A stretch of 25,662 bases of DNA from an uncultured Elusimicrobium sp. (GTDB lineage Bacteria; Elusimicrobiota; Elusimicrobia; Elusimicrobiales; Elusimicrobiaceae), in the NCBI GenBank assembly GCA_937891135.1, contig CALAFB010000030.1, positions 1-25,662 on the forward strand. The letters are read 5' to 3'. Below, piece by piece: positions 6,644-17,300 of this stretch. A program made the translations under genes and the position numbers. The notes below the pieces were generated by a model. The model did no database searches. It saw only the letters and a list, made by a program, of their open reading frames with translations, and had not been told where the DNA came from. Numbering within the stretch: position 1 is the stretch's first letter; each line of letters starts with the position of its first letter.

Positions 6644-7909
6644 TTATCTCACTTGGGAAAGGGTACTTCCCGGATAGTAATGTTTTAAAATTTGTTTGTA
6701 GGTGTAATTTTGTTTGGCCATACCGTGTGCACCGTCCTGGCACATCCCAATGCCGTGCCCGTAGCCGCGGCCTTCTATGTGGATTTTGCTAGCCCCGGTG
6801 GTAATTTTGGTTAATTTGCAACTGCGTATACCGGTAGCCGTGCGGAAATTAGCACACGGTACGGTTTTGCTGCCGGCGGTAGTTTTGAGTGTTAAATCCA
6901 CCGCGCGGCCTGTACTTGTCTTTTTAGCCACTTTAATACTTTTTAACGTACCTTTTAACCCCTGGGAACGGGCAAATTTTTCCGCCGTACTTTTGGCAAT
7001 ATCTTGCTTAAACGTATGGCTTTTGGAGTGGGCATCAAACTTACAACTATTTCCGCTAAGCGGTTTGATGTTCGGGGCTTTTGGGTTCCACACGTGTACG
7101 TGGTCCGTTCCCCCCCCGCAATTAGCGTGGTAATATGTAAAAAAGAGGGCCCCTTTATAAGAAAGCACTTCCCCGCGGGTTTGGTCTACGGCTTTTTTTA
7201 CGCTGTCATACACTTGGCCACCGCCTTTATAGACTTGGCTGCGTACATCATTATATAAGTCAAACGGTTCGGCAGATTTTTTTTCAATGGATTTAAGCGT
7301 ATACGTGCGCGCCGCCACGGCCTGGGCTTTTAAGGCTTCCAACGCCCAGGTGGGGTGCATTTCATACGGAAGTACCCCGTACAGATATTGCTCCAGCGGC
7401 ACATATTCCACGATATGAAAAGTGGTTTTTCCAGGCAACACGAAAAATTTACCTGTGTATTTATTTTTATCCATTTCCAGCGTTGTGCCGCCGACAGGTT
7501 CAATGATAATGGGCTGGCTGGCAATTAACGTACCCACTTGGACTTGCCCGTTTTTATGGGTGTTAACGGCTACGGTACCGGCTTGGGAAATCTTATACTT
7601 TTTAGATTTATCCTGCGTATAGACGTTAATGCGCCCGGAATGTTTGATGTAGGCGGTTTTGCTGTTTTCCGCCACCAGAACACGCACCGTTTTATCTTTG
7701 TGAGCAGAAACCGGTTTGGCGGGTTTTTCAGGTAAACTAGGGGACGGAACCCTTGTTTCATCCGCCAACACCGAAGGAGTTTCTAAGGCTATCCGCGCCG
7801 TAGTTTGAGATTGGGAAACTGTTGTCTTGGAAGAATTTACCGCCGGGGCCGCACACGCGCATAGCCCCGCTATACAACTAAAAAGCCAAAAGCGGGTAGC
7901 GCAGCGCAT
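6644..7909 (-). CDS. SpoIID/LytB-domain lipoprotein, probable septal peptidoglycan glycosylase
   Basis: The 421-residue protein starts with a hydrophobic signal ending AGLCAC, a probable lipoprotein processing site, then a Ser/Thr/Pro-rich linker to about residue 75. The SpoIID domain follows, with VPLEQYLYGVLPYEMHPTW and AQAVAARTYTL (the Glu in PYEM corresponds to the catalytic acid of SpoIID lytic transglycosylases), the metal-site-like HANCGGGTDHV, and the C-terminal GYGHGIGMCQDGA. In B. subtilis SpoIID trims denuded glycans during engulfment; in non-spore-formers related proteins act in septal wall remodelling or cell separation. Nothing here suggests sporulation. It sits 1 bp after ruvB and 2 bp before queA. 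Confidence 0.88.
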   Translation of the reverse strand: MRCATRFWLFSCIAGLCACAAPAVNSSKTTVSQSQTTARIALETPSVLADETRVPSPSLPEKPAKPVSAHKDKTVRVLVAENSKTAYIKHSGRINVYTQDKSKKYKISQAGTVAVNTHKNGQVQVGTLIASQPIIIEPVGGTTLEMDKNKYTGKFFVLPGKTTFHIVEYVPLEQYLYGVLPYEMHPTWALEALKAQAVAARTYTLKSIEKKSAEPFDLYNDVRSQVYKGGGQVYDSVKKAVDQTRGEVLSYKGALFFTYYHANCGGGTDHVHVWNPKAPNIKPLSGNSCKFDAHSKSHTFKQDIAKSTAEKFARSQGLKGTLKSIKVAKKTSTGRAVDLTLKTTAGSKTVPCANFRTATGIRSCKLTKITTGASKIHIEGRGYGHGIGMCQDGAHGMAKQNYTYKQILKHYYPGSTLSQVR

Positions 7910-7910
7910 A

Positions 7911-8933
7911 CTAAAACAATAATTCTTGCGACAATTTACGGCCTAAATGTTCATAGGCCTTGCGCGTGGCGACGCGGCCGCGCGGAGTGCGGGCAATAAA
8001 CCCGGCCTTAATAAGAAACGGCTCAATCACATCTGTGAGCGTGTCTACGGATTCAGATACCGCAATGGCTAAATTATCTACGCCCACCGGGCCGCCACTA
8101 AAACGGTCAATGAGGGCTTCCAAAATGCGTTTGTCTACGCTATCTAGTCCTTCGCTGTCAATGTCCAAACTATCCATGGCCGTAGTAGCAATGTGGTAGG
8201 TAATCACGCCCCGGCCTTTTACTTGGGCAAAATCCCGCGCGCGGCGCAAAAGACGGTTAGCAATACGCGGCGTACCGCGCGAACGCTTGGCTAGTTCGGT
8301 AAGGCCTTCGCGGTCTGCCTCTATATTTAGTAACCGGGCGGAACGCGCTAAAATATCGGTAATCTCGGGAACTTCGTAAAAACCTAAATTAAATACAATG
8401 CCAAACCGGTCGCGAAGCGGCCCGGTTAAAAGACCTGAGCGGGTGGTGGCCCCTACTAAGGTAAAATGCGGAACGGCTAGTTTTAACGTCGTAGAGCCCG
8501 CGCCTTTGCCGGTATTTATAAAAAACGTAAAATCTTCCATGGCCGGGTACAGGGCTTCTTCCACCGCCGGATTTAAACGGTGAATTTCATCTATAAATAA
8601 AATATCCCCTTCGGCTAGTTCGGTGGTTAGCATGGCAGCCAAATCACCGGGGCGCGCAAGCACCGGGCCGGACGTAACTTTAATATTTACGCCTAGTTCA
8701 CGCGCCAAAATGTTGGCCAGCGTCGTTTTCCCTAAGCCGGGTGGGGCATAAAACAAACAATGGTCCAGGGCTTCTTTACGGGATTTAGCGGCCTGAATAA
8801 AAATACGCAGATTTTCTTTGAGTTTTTCTTGGCCGACAAATTCGTCTAGCGTGGTAGGGCGCAACGCCGCCTCCAGCCCGGCGGACTCATCAGGCAATTG
8901 GGAAACGTCTAAAATTTCGTTTTGGTTACTCAT
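7911..8933 (-). CDS. ruvB: Holliday junction branch migration ATPase RuvB
   Basis: This 340-residue AAA+ motor has LRPTTLDEFVGQ at its N-terminus, Walker A APPGLGKTTLA, Walker B FIDEIHRL, the sensor GATTRSG, the arginine-finger region GPLRDRFG, and the C-terminal winged helix (GFIARTPRGRVATRKAYEHL). With RuvA it drives branch migration of Holliday junctions. Its ATG overlaps the ruvA stop as ATGA, so translation is coupled. No ruvC is found in the window. Confidence 0.97.
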   Translation of the reverse strand: MSNQNEILDVSQLPDESAGLEAALRPTTLDEFVGQEKLKENLRIFIQAAKSRKEALDHCLFYAPPGLGKTTLANILARELGVNIKVTSGPVLARPGDLAAMLTTELAEGDILFIDEIHRLNPAVEEALYPAMEDFTFFINTGKGAGSTTLKLAVPHFTLVGATTRSGLLTGPLRDRFGIVFNLGFYEVPEITDILARSARLLNIEADREGLTELAKRSRGTPRIANRLLRRARDFAQVKGRGVITYHIATTAMDSLDIDSEGLDSVDKRILEALIDRFSGGPVGVDNLAIAVSESVDTLTDVIEPFLIKAGFIARTPRGRVATRKAYEHLGRKLSQELLF

Positions 8934-9541
8934 TTGGTTAACACCCGCAGGGCCTCTTTGACAATGTTTTCCAGTTTTTCGGTCGGTTTTATGCCTTGGG
9001 ATTGTAGTTTTTCAAGCGCGCGGCGCGACTCGCCAGCTGAATACCCTAACGCGCTCAAGGCTTCCAACACGCCGGACATTTGCGGCATTTCTCCCGCCAC
9101 TTTAATCTTAGTTTCCCCTTGAATAGACACGCTATCCATTTTATCTTTGAGGGATTGAATTAACTTCTCCGCCGTTTTGGCCGTAAAACCGAAAATACCG
9201 GTTAAAATCTTCGGGTCGCGCGAAATAATCGCGTGGTGAAAATCCGCCACCGAACGCAACGCCTTATTTAAATACTCCAAGGCTTTTTTAGGACCTGTAT
9301 TTGGGATAGCCGTTTTAAACAAGTACCACAGTTCTTTGTCTTCTTTATGGGCAAACCCGTACAACACCGTGCCGTCATACGGAGAAATGGATTCCGCCAC
9401 ATAGAAGGCAGCCTCGGCCCCTTGCACGAGTTCCTGTGCGGCACTAACAGGGATAGCGATTTCATACCCTACCCCACCGCATACCAAAATCACACGGTCT
9501 TCCGCGGCTTCCAACACGGTTCCTTTTAAATACGCTATCAT
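8930..9541 (-). CDS. ruvA: Holliday junction DNA helicase subunit RuvA
   Basis: The 203-residue protein has the N-terminal OB fold (MIAYLKGTVLEAAEDRVILVCGGVGYEI), then two helix-hairpin-helix regions (LIKTAIPNTGPKKAL in altered form, and DPKILTGIFGFTAKTAEKLI), and the C-terminal domain III that contacts RuvB (LEALSALGYSAGESRRAL). It forms the tetramer that holds the four-way junction. There is no Shine-Dalgarno before the ATG; a TGCTACAAT box sits 6 nt upstream, as for nadK. It is the first gene of the ruvAB-spoIID-queA operon. Confidence 0.95.
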   Translation of the reverse strand: MIAYLKGTVLEAAEDRVILVCGGVGYEIAIPVSAAQELVQGAEAAFYVAESISPYDGTVLYGFAHKEDKELWYLFKTAIPNTGPKKALEYLNKALRSVADFHHAIISRDPKILTGIFGFTAKTAEKLIQSLKDKMDSVSIQGETKIKVAGEMPQMSGVLEALSALGYSAGESRRALEKLQSQGIKPTEKLENIVKEALRVLTK

Positions 9542-9547
9542 AAATGT

Positions 9548-9556
9548 ATTGTAGCA
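9548..9556 (-). promoter_or_regulatory. Extended -10 promoter placed for a leaderless ruvA transcript
   Basis: The minus strand carries TGC-TACAAT followed by ACATTT and the ruvA ATG. The box and the six-base gap are the same as those before nadK. The -35 region has no convincing match. Confidence 0.5.
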
Positions 9557-9592
9557 TATTCAATACGGAAAAATCGTAGAAGTCTTTATAGC

Positions 9593-10438
9593 CTACCGGT
9601 GTATCCAATGCATGAGTGCATAACGGGCAAAGAACAGAAGCCCGGCAATAGCCAACAAGTAGAATATGCCAAAAATCCAACGCCCCGACCCGCCCCCAGA
9701 ACGGGCATGCCCGTAAGAGGAAGAAGCCCCTTGCAATTTGAGTAATACCTGCGCTTGTAGTTCAGCCTCACTCATCGGAGAAACCGGACGGGCCGCAACT
9801 GCCGCCTGTTGCGTGGAGGACGCTGCGGGCTTAGGAGTTGGTTTTTGAACCAGGACCGAAATCAGTTGCCGCACCCGCAGCCGTATATTTTGTACCTGTG
9901 AAACAGGCAACAAACTAAACTCATGATAAATAAACGCATGCGGCGTTAGTTCTAAATAAAACGGTTGGACAGCTGCTTTAAGAAACCCTAATACTTCCTC
10001 GGGAAATTTAAAATCATCCGGCGCAGATAACAAGTATTTTTCAGCCAATTCACGGGACAACGCAGGATGCAAAAATACAGGCTCCTGCGGACGGCGCGGC
10101 ATCAACACAAATGGCTGAAAGGAACCGCGGGTTAATTCGGCCGTAACTACCGTATATACGGGGCAGGCAGAGGCACTATCTGCCGGTATCAGTCGGTCAT
10201 CACTAAACCGTACAAACGCGCCGGCATCTTGCCAGGTTACAATATGGAAAAAGGAATGTTTGCCTTGTCCTGCAAATACAGATTGCCGGGCTTCGGCCTC
10301 CGTCAGCACATGCTCCACATGCGAAATATACTGATAACGAAACTGCCGGGCTAACCGTTTTAAACGGGCCGCGCGGGTATTGGCGATGCAAACAACCCCT
10401 ACCGCAATTATAAAGAAGAAAAGAAAACCGTAAACCAT
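9593..10438 (-). CDS. Uncharacterised protein with one N-terminal and one C-terminal membrane helix
   Basis: I do not recognise this 281-residue protein. It has a hydrophobic helix at residues 1-20 (MVYGFLFFFIIAVGVVCIA), a long soluble middle part with a basic start (RAARLKRLARQFRYQY), a Pro/Ala/Gln-rich linker (about 205-235), a Gly/Ser-rich patch, and a C-terminal helix (IFGIFYLLAIAGLLFFA). The start at 10438 lies 2 bp after the uppP stop, so it is translated from the uppP transcript; an upstream in-frame Met would lie inside uppP. The arrangement suggests a membrane-tethered loop protein that may work with UppP, but that is only context. Confidence 0.75.
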   Translation of the reverse strand: MVYGFLFFFIIAVGVVCIANTRAARLKRLARQFRYQYISHVEHVLTEAEARQSVFAGQGKHSFFHIVTWQDAGAFVRFSDDRLIPADSASACPVYTVVTAELTRGSFQPFVLMPRRPQEPVFLHPALSRELAEKYLLSAPDDFKFPEEVLGFLKAAVQPFYLELTPHAFIYHEFSLLPVSQVQNIRLRVRQLISVLVQKPTPKPAASSTQQAAVAARPVSPMSEAELQAQVLLKLQGASSSYGHARSGGGSGRWIFGIFYLLAIAGLLFFARYALMHWIHR

Positions 10439-10440
10439 AT

Positions 10441-11235
10441 TTACCCGTTTAGGGCTACATATATCACAATGACGGCGGCCAATAACCAACGGTAATAAAC
10501 AAACACATCAAAACTATGGGTTTTAATGTAACGCATCAGCCCGCCAATCACTAATAATCCGCCGACAAAGGCACTCACAAATCCCCACAATAAAGCGGCA
10601 TTCAAATCCGCCACAGAAAGTTTAGTGGCTTCCAACAAAGCGGCCCCGGCAATAATAGGCGTAGAAAGTAAGAATGAAATCCGCGCCGCTGCCGAACGGG
10701 AAAGACCTAAAAACAAAGCGGCCGTAATCGTAACCCCGCTGCGCGATACCCCCGGCATAATAGCCAATGCCTGGGCACATCCAATTAAAAACACCGTCAT
10801 AAACGGGACCGTATAAATATCCGGGTCCCCGTTGCGGGCACCACCTTGTTTATCGGCAAACCATAAAAATAACGCAAACAACGCTAAGCAAACCGCAATC
10901 ATCAGCGGGTTACGGAAAGTATGCTCCGCCCAGTCATTGAATAGCACCCCCGCTAATCCGGCCGGGATAGTGGCTACCGCTAAATACCACAGCATACGGC
11001 CTTCTTTGGATTTGGGGTTAAACAAACCGTTTTTAATTAAAACAAACCAATCGTACGCAAAATAAAGAAGGACTGCCAGTAACGTAGCAGCATGTAACAT
11101 CACATCAAAAGCTAACCCCTGATAGGCTTGCCCGCGGAAAAAAGGTAACAACACCAGGTGGGCAGAACTGGAAATTGGCAAAAATTCGCCTAACGCTTGT
11201 ACCAGACCCAATAACACGGCATCCAATATAGTCAT
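10441..11235 (-). CDS. uppP: Undecaprenyl-diphosphatase (BacA/UppP family)
   Basis: The 264-residue polytopic membrane enzyme removes a phosphate from undecaprenyl pyrophosphate, recycling the lipid carrier for peptidoglycan and O-antigen synthesis. The two catalytic segments are seen: GLVQALGEFLPISSSAHLVL (residues about 10-29, with the conserved Glu and SSSAH) and PGVSRSGVTI (residues about 160-169). Length and helix pattern are normal for the family. A GGAGT site precedes the ATG, and its promoter overlaps the divergent one of the addB-like gene. Confidence 0.94.
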   Translation of the reverse strand: MTILDAVLLGLVQALGEFLPISSSAHLVLLPFFRGQAYQGLAFDVMLHAATLLAVLLYFAYDWFVLIKNGLFNPKSKEGRMLWYLAVATIPAGLAGVLFNDWAEHTFRNPLMIAVCLALFALFLWFADKQGGARNGDPDIYTVPFMTVFLIGCAQALAIMPGVSRSGVTITAALFLGLSRSAAARISFLLSTPIIAGAALLEATKLSVADLNAALLWGFVSAFVGGLLVIGGLMRYIKTHSFDVFVYYRWLLAAVIVIYVALNG

Positions 11236-11251
11236 ATATACTCCGTTTGGT

Positions 11252-11283
11252 TTGATTATAATTGCTTAAAATGTCATAATAAA
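11252..11283. promoter_or_regulatory. Overlapping divergent promoters between uppP and the addB-like gene
   Basis: On the plus strand TTGATT (11252-11257), a 17-bp spacer and CATAAT (11275-11280, with TG in the extended -10 position) point to the addB-like gene. On the minus strand TTTATT (11278-11283), a 17-bp spacer and TATAAT (11255-11260) point to uppP. The -10 of each overlaps the -35 of the other, so RNA polymerase cannot occupy both at once. Confidence 0.6.
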
Positions 11284-11325
11284 CAAGTACTCTTTCATTG
11301 TACTATTTTTTCAGGTATTTCATAC

Positions 11326-14300
11326 ATGAAGTTATATTATGCCCATTATCCCTCACTGGAAAAACAGTTTGTCCGCTGGATACAAACGCAACGTACCCGC
11401 CCGTTGGACAAATGGTTGATACTGTGTTCTTCCTCGTTAGTGGCACGCCGGTTACAAACCTTGTTAGCCCAAACTTGCGGCGTATTGGCAAATATCCACT
11501 TCACTACATTTTCCGTACTCATACATCAGCTGGACCAAGAAATTGCTGATACGTCCCGTCCGCTACTTCCGCAAAACCATTTGCGGGATTTTCTGATTAA
11601 AGAGTTGCTACTTTCCCCCGGATTAAACCGCTATCCGGTATCACGCGGATTTGTGCAAACTGTAAAAAGTGCCTTGCGTGATTTGGGGGATTCGTTGGCG
11701 GAACCGGACATTTTGGAAGAACACTTATATAGCATGCCCGATGACATACTGCAAGCCGATGGCGGGCGTTTTGCCTGGATCATCCGTTTATACCGCCGTT
11801 ACCTGGAACAGGAAAACAACGTCCCGGGATACCGCTCATACACGCAAGCCTTCAGGCATATTTTAGACCACCTGGAACACTCCGATTATTTACATGGATT
11901 TTCCCAACTGGTTTTATACGGTTTTTATGATATGCCGGGGCGGCAATTAGAACTCATCAACCAGCTGAAAAATACCTACCCGCTTACAGTATTTGCCCCG
12001 TATGAAAAACATCCGGCCTACCGCTTTGCCCAGAAATTTTTTGAAACCCATTTTTTGGCCACCCCGGGTGCCCAAGACGTTTCTGCCGCGGTCCCCGGGG
12101 CGTTAGGTAACAGCCGGGCGTGTCTGTTTAACGCCCCGGAAACGGCCCCGGCTACAGGGGTTCACCTGGTTAGCGTGCCCGACGTACATGGAGCCGTCTT
12201 TTATACAGCCAAAGAAATGTTGCGGCTGCATGAACAAGAAGGCTATGCCTGGGCCGATATGGCCATTATAACCCGGGCGTTACCCCCTTATCAAGATGAA
12301 ATCCGGCGTGCTTTTCAAGCGAATTATATTCCGCTCAACGCCTCTTTTACCTATCCGCTGACACATTATACATTAGGCACTTTTTGTATCACGCTATTTT
12401 CGCTGGCCCAACAAGGTTTTGTACGGACCCAAGTAACCGCCTTATTTACCTCCCCTTATTTTAAACAACCGAATAAACTACGCTGGAAACAATCCTTACA
12501 CCGTTGTGCTGTAAACCGGGATGTCAGCCAATGGCAAGATTTACTGGCACAAGCAACAGGTCCCCAAGCAGAGGTGTTACATTGGATACAACAAACCAAC
12601 CATCAATTAGAAGACCTGGCTCAGCCACAATCTTGGCAAGAAGGGGCCCAAAAAGCGTTAGATTTTTTAGCAGCATGGACAGATACGGATGCCTTCCAAG
12701 GAAAAGATGCCGAAATCTACCAAACGCTGCGGGAAGCCATTCGCCAATTAGCAGATTACGGAAACATCCGTCCGCAAAGTAATCCCGGGGAACTTATCCG
12801 TGAAATTATAGATGTCCTCAGCACGCTTACTTTTAACGAAGCTGAAAATATACCCGGCGGCGTAACCGTTACAGATGCTGTACGTGCACGCGGGTTGCAA
12901 TTTAAAACCGTTTTCGTACTGGGGGTAAATGACGGAGAATTTCCGCCCGTAGTAGGGGAAGACCCTATCCTGCGGGATTATTACCGCATCGTGTTACGCG
13001 ATACACTGGGCTATTGGATAAACGCCAGTTTAGACCGCCTGGATGAAGAACGCTTGCTTTTTTATACCGTGTTAACAGCCGCCCAAGAAAAACTGTATGT
13101 ATTAACCGCACGCCGAACCGCGGATGGAAAAGAAACTTTACCGTCCGTCTATGCAGCCGAATTAGCCCGGGCGTGTAATACTTCTGTAGCCCCGGAACAA
13201 ATGATACAGGTAAGCGGTTATTTATCGGAACGGTTAGCCGGTTGTCCGCCGGCCTTTTTAACCCCCAAAGAACTTTCCTACCGGTTTATTTTACATCCTG
13301 CTTCCGCCCAACAGCATTACCGGCAAGCCGGGCTACTGGATGAAAACAAAATCCGTTCGTTACAGGCGGCAAAAAACCTCTCCTCCCGCGGGAATTTAAA
13401 CGCTTTTGACGGCCTAATTCAAAGTGCCGAACAGGTATTTGCCCAACAAAATAAAAAAGGATTTTCCCCTTCCGCTTTACAGGAAATTGCTACCTGCCCG
13501 TTGAAATACTTTTTACACCACGGCTTACATTTGGAAGAACCGGAACCCCCGCTCAGCCGCCAAGCCTTAGCCGCAAACGAGCAAGGCTCGGCTTCACACG
13601 CGGTATTAAAAGACTTCTATGAAACGCTGCACACCCAACATCTTACGCACGATTTATTTCAGGCCGGGATTAGTCATTACTTAAAACAAGCGTTTGATAA
13701 ATACTATTCGCCCACCGCTTACCAATTATACGGTATTTACCCGGTAGTTTGGGAACTAATTACCGAAAATATATACCGCACATTAACGGATTTTGTTGTA
13801 AAGGACCTCGGAAAATTAGACGGTTTTATACCTACTTTTTTTGAACAGCAAATACAAATATCCCCTACGGAAGAACTCCCCTTTAAATTGTACGGATTTA
13901 TAGACCGCATAGATACCCATACTGCTGCACCGAACTTACGGATTGTAGACTATAAATCCACCCGGCAAGGTACCGCACAACTGGCACGGGATTTTTTTAC
14001 GCGCCTTAGCTTTCAACCCTTTTTATATATGTGGATGCTTAAAACGACGGACTCATTTAAACAATATACCATTGAGGAAGCCTGTTTACTTACGTTAGCA
14101 AACTATCATAAGCAAACCCTATCCCAAGCGGATTTTGAAAGCATGCGCCCACAGGCCTGCCAGTTTTTACGTACGCTTGTGCAATTTATAAAACAAGGGA
14201 CCTTTTTTATGAACCCTTCCCCGTCCTGCAAGTATTGCCCGTATGCCATGCTATGCCGCAAGGATGCCTTTTACCCGCTATTACGGGCCCGCAACAGTAC

Positions 14301-14334
14301 CTTTGCCCATACCTTACAGGAGATGCGCCAATGA
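11326..14334 (+). CDS. addB: AddB-like subunit of a RecBCD/AddAB-type helicase-nuclease
   Basis: The 1002-residue protein carries a C-terminal PD-(D/E)XK nuclease. It has an alpha-helical part with EQGSASHAVL, then KLYGFIDRID and LRIVDYKS with the Asp and Asp-x-Lys residues. An iron-sulfur cluster motif flanks the nuclease: CPLKYF before it and CKYCPYAMLC at the end, the four-cysteine pattern of AddB. The N-terminal half keeps helicase-like architecture (MKLYYAHYPSLEKQF, FKTVFVLGVNDGEFPP), but I see no Walker A, so it is unlikely to hydrolyse ATP by itself. Its stop overlaps the addA start as ATGA. The pair resects double-strand breaks for RecA; RuvAB nearby act later in the same pathway. Confidence 0.85.
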   Translation: MKLYYAHYPSLEKQFVRWIQTQRTRPLDKWLILCSSSLVARRLQTLLAQTCGVLANIHFTTFSVLIHQLDQEIADTSRPLLPQNHLRDFLIKELLLSPGLNRYPVSRGFVQTVKSALRDLGDSLAEPDILEEHLYSMPDDILQADGGRFAWIIRLYRRYLEQENNVPGYRSYTQAFRHILDHLEHSDYLHGFSQLVLYGFYDMPGRQLELINQLKNTYPLTVFAPYEKHPAYRFAQKFFETHFLATPGAQDVSAAVPGALGNSRACLFNAPETAPATGVHLVSVPDVHGAVFYTAKEMLRLHEQEGYAWADMAIITRALPPYQDEIRRAFQANYIPLNASFTYPLTHYTLGTFCITLFSLAQQGFVRTQVTALFTSPYFKQPNKLRWKQSLHRCAVNRDVSQWQDLLAQATGPQAEVLHWIQQTNHQLEDLAQPQSWQEGAQKALDFLAAWTDTDAFQGKDAEIYQTLREAIRQLADYGNIRPQSNPGELIREIIDVLSTLTFNEAENIPGGVTVTDAVRARGLQFKTVFVLGVNDGEFPPVVGEDPILRDYYRIVLRDTLGYWINASLDRLDEERLLFYTVLTAAQEKLYVLTARRTADGKETLPSVYAAELARACNTSVAPEQMIQVSGYLSERLAGCPPAFLTPKELSYRFILHPASAQQHYRQAGLLDENKIRSLQAAKNLSSRGNLNAFDGLIQSAEQVFAQQNKKGFSPSALQEIATCPLKYFLHHGLHLEEPEPPLSRQALAANEQGSASHAVLKDFYETLHTQHLTHDLFQAGISHYLKQAFDKYYSPTAYQLYGIYPVVWELITENIYRTLTDFVVKDLGKLDGFIPTFFEQQIQISPTEELPFKLYGFIDRIDTHTAAPNLRIVDYKSTRQGTAQLARDFFTRLSFQPFLYMWMLKTTDSFKQYTIEEACLLTLANYHKQTLSQADFESMRPQACQFLRTLVQFIKQGTFFMNPSPSCKYCPYAMLCRKDAFYPLLRARNSTFAHTLQEMRQ

Positions 14335-17300
14335 ACCCTCAAGAAGACCGCAACCGTGTGCAAACATTACTGGATGTAAATATGGTAGTAGAAGCCGGAG
14401 CCGGAACCGGAAAAACTACGCTGCTCATTGACCGCCTGTGTCTGAGCGTACTCGTCCAAAATATACCGCCCGAAAAAGTAGTCGCGCTGACTTTTACCGA
14501 GAAAGCTGCCGCAGAAATAAAAACCCGGTTTATGCTCAAATTGCAGCACTTGTTACGGGCCTTACGGAACGCAGAACCGGACCGGACCCTAGACTTATTA
14601 CGTACGCATTTTCAACTCGCTGACGAAGTACTAGCCCAACGTACGGAAGCGGTACTGGCCCGCTTAGACCGGGCCAATATCGGAACCATTCACAGTTTCT
14701 GTGCAGAAATCTTAAAAACATTTCCCCTGGATGCCGGCTTGTCCCCCAACGCCCAAATTGATACAGGCCAAAAAGCCCGGCAAATATTTGAAATCCGTTG
14801 GAACCATTTTTTAGATATAGAATTAGGCGTGCATGCCCCGCAGCCGCAGCGTTGGAAAAAAGTACTGGCAGAAATTACGCTGCCGGAATTAAAATCTTTA
14901 GCACAGGAAATGGCCCGTTTAAAACCCATTCCTTATGATTATTTTGCCCACGCTACCAAGTTAGCAAGGGTATGTACCACCCAAGCCACACGGGCCCAGC
15001 AATTATATGATTTGTATGTATTACCCGGCAAAAAACCGCGCGCACTAGAAAAAGCCCTGGCCTGGGCAAAGACCTCTCTGCAGCGTACCGCTGATTTTTT
15101 AACACACCGTCCGCTTTCCCCGGCACCGGAAGAAATAGCCCCCTTAGCAACGACCGCTTATAAGGATTGGGATACGGTTGACATAGAAGAAGCACGTGCC
15201 CTTATCCGCTTTGCCCAAACCGTCACACCGGAAAAGCAATCCCTTTTTTTAGAAGCCTATCATTTGCTCCGTCCGTTAGCAGAAACCGTAACCGAGGATT
15301 GCCGGCTGGAAGGAGTATTAAGTTTTGATGATTTAATTATTAAAACCCGTAATTTGCTGCAGCAAAATTTACAAATACGCAGTCTTTTAAAAGAAAAATT
15401 TGATGTACTATTTATTGATGAATTCCAAGATACGGACCCTGTACAAGGGGAACTGTTGCTTTTTTTAGCCGAAGAAAAAACCAGCGCGGCTGCTTCGTGG
15501 AATCATGTTCAGCTTCAGCCTGGGAAATTACTCGTGGTAGGAGACCCCAAACAATCTATTTACCGCTTCCGCGGGGCAGACATTACAGCTTATGAACAAT
15601 TTACCAGGCTTATTTTAAAACAAGGAGGACAAAAATGCTTTTTGAGACGGAATTTCCGCAGTCTGCCGGAAATTATTGAAACAGCCAATCAGATATGTTC
15701 CCGGGCCATGATACAAGAACCTGCCTTTCAACCGGCTTATGAGCCCATTTTTACGCCGGATACTACCCAAAACCTTGCCGTGGAATGGCTGTTTGTCTGC
15801 CCGGACTCCGCCCAAACAGCCACCGCAGACGATTACCGCCAAAACCAAGCGGAACAAATGGCCCGCTGGATTTATAACCACGCCGGCAAACACACACGGA
15901 CAAACGGACGTGTATTAACTTTGTCTGATATTGCTATTTTAACCCGTTCCGCTACTTCGTTGCATTTTTATATGAACGCATTACGGCGATATGGAATTGC
16001 CTTTCGGACGGAAACGGATAAAGATTTTTTCCGTAAACAGGAAATTAACGACTTTATTTTGTGGTTGCGGGCTATTGCCAATCCCGCAGATCCGCTTGCA
16101 TTAGCAGGCGTATTACGCAGCCCGTTAGGAGCTATTACAGATGAAACCCTATTTCAATTCAGTAAACACGGTTTTTCGTTGGCGGCATTAGCGGCTCATC
16201 CCCAAACGAAGGAGTGTGCCGCACTCATCCAACATTTTCACCAACTGGCCGGACGGGTAACGCTCCCAACGCTGATTCACACCCTACTTACCGAAACTTT
16301 TTTACCCGAGGCTTGCGCCGCTGCATATGACGGGGAGCGCACGCTAGCCCATTTAAACCAATTTGCCTTGTGGGCGACTCAATATGCAGCAGACGGTACG
16401 CTTGAATCTTTCATCAGCGAATTGGAACGTATCCTTGCCGAAGAACCGGAAGATTTGACACTTCCCCCGGCTGATGAAATTAAAGATGCCGTTTCCCTAT
16501 TAACCATTCATAAATCCAAGGGGTTGGAATTCCCCGTCGTTATACTAGCTGATTTGTCCCGCAAAGAACTAACGGCCCCGCCGCCCCCCACCCATTTGTT
16601 TTCCTGGCAATACCAAATGTATGGGTTACGCGCGGGCAAAATAAGCGACGTAAATTTAGCTTTTTTAGAAGAAGAACAACAAAAGCACAGCCGGTACGAA
16701 GAAATACGTATTTTGTATGTAGCCCTTACACGCGCCAAAGAAAAACTACTCTTAGTAGCAGACGGACGAAACGGAGCCCAAAAAGCAGCCCTGCCTTTTT
16801 TGCAAGCCGGGTTATTCCCGAATGGGACGGACAGCGTCCTTCGCACCGAACAAGAAACGCTGCAAATTCCGGTTCAGAATTTTCCTTATCTACCACCGAA
16901 AGATTTTATTTACCAACCTCACTTTTTCGGACCGGAAGCGGCACTTCCCCAAGAGCCCGATTGGGCCGCGTGGGCCCGGCAAAATAAACTCCGTCAAGCG
17001 GCCTACTTAGCCCTGCGCAAAACGGCACTGACTGTTTCCCCCAGCGAACTGGCAAATTCCCCGTTACTGACCGAAGAACAACACCGCGCAGCCGAACTGG
17101 GAACCCTTTGCCACCGCACGTTGGAATTGTTACTGAGTACCCCTTACGAAGATGTAACTGCGGCTTGTACACAGGCAGCCCGCCAAACCGGAACCCAAAA
17201 CCGGACCGGGGAAGCCCTGGCGTTGTTGACACCGTTTCTAAATTCTGCATTATTCCAAGAAATACGTACGTGCAACATACTGGCGTGTGAAATGCCCTTT

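Noticed and set aside
6644..7909. Evidence for sporulation from SpoIID-like and SplB-like proteins
   Set aside because: Both families are widespread in non-spore-formers, and no other sporulation gene is in the window.
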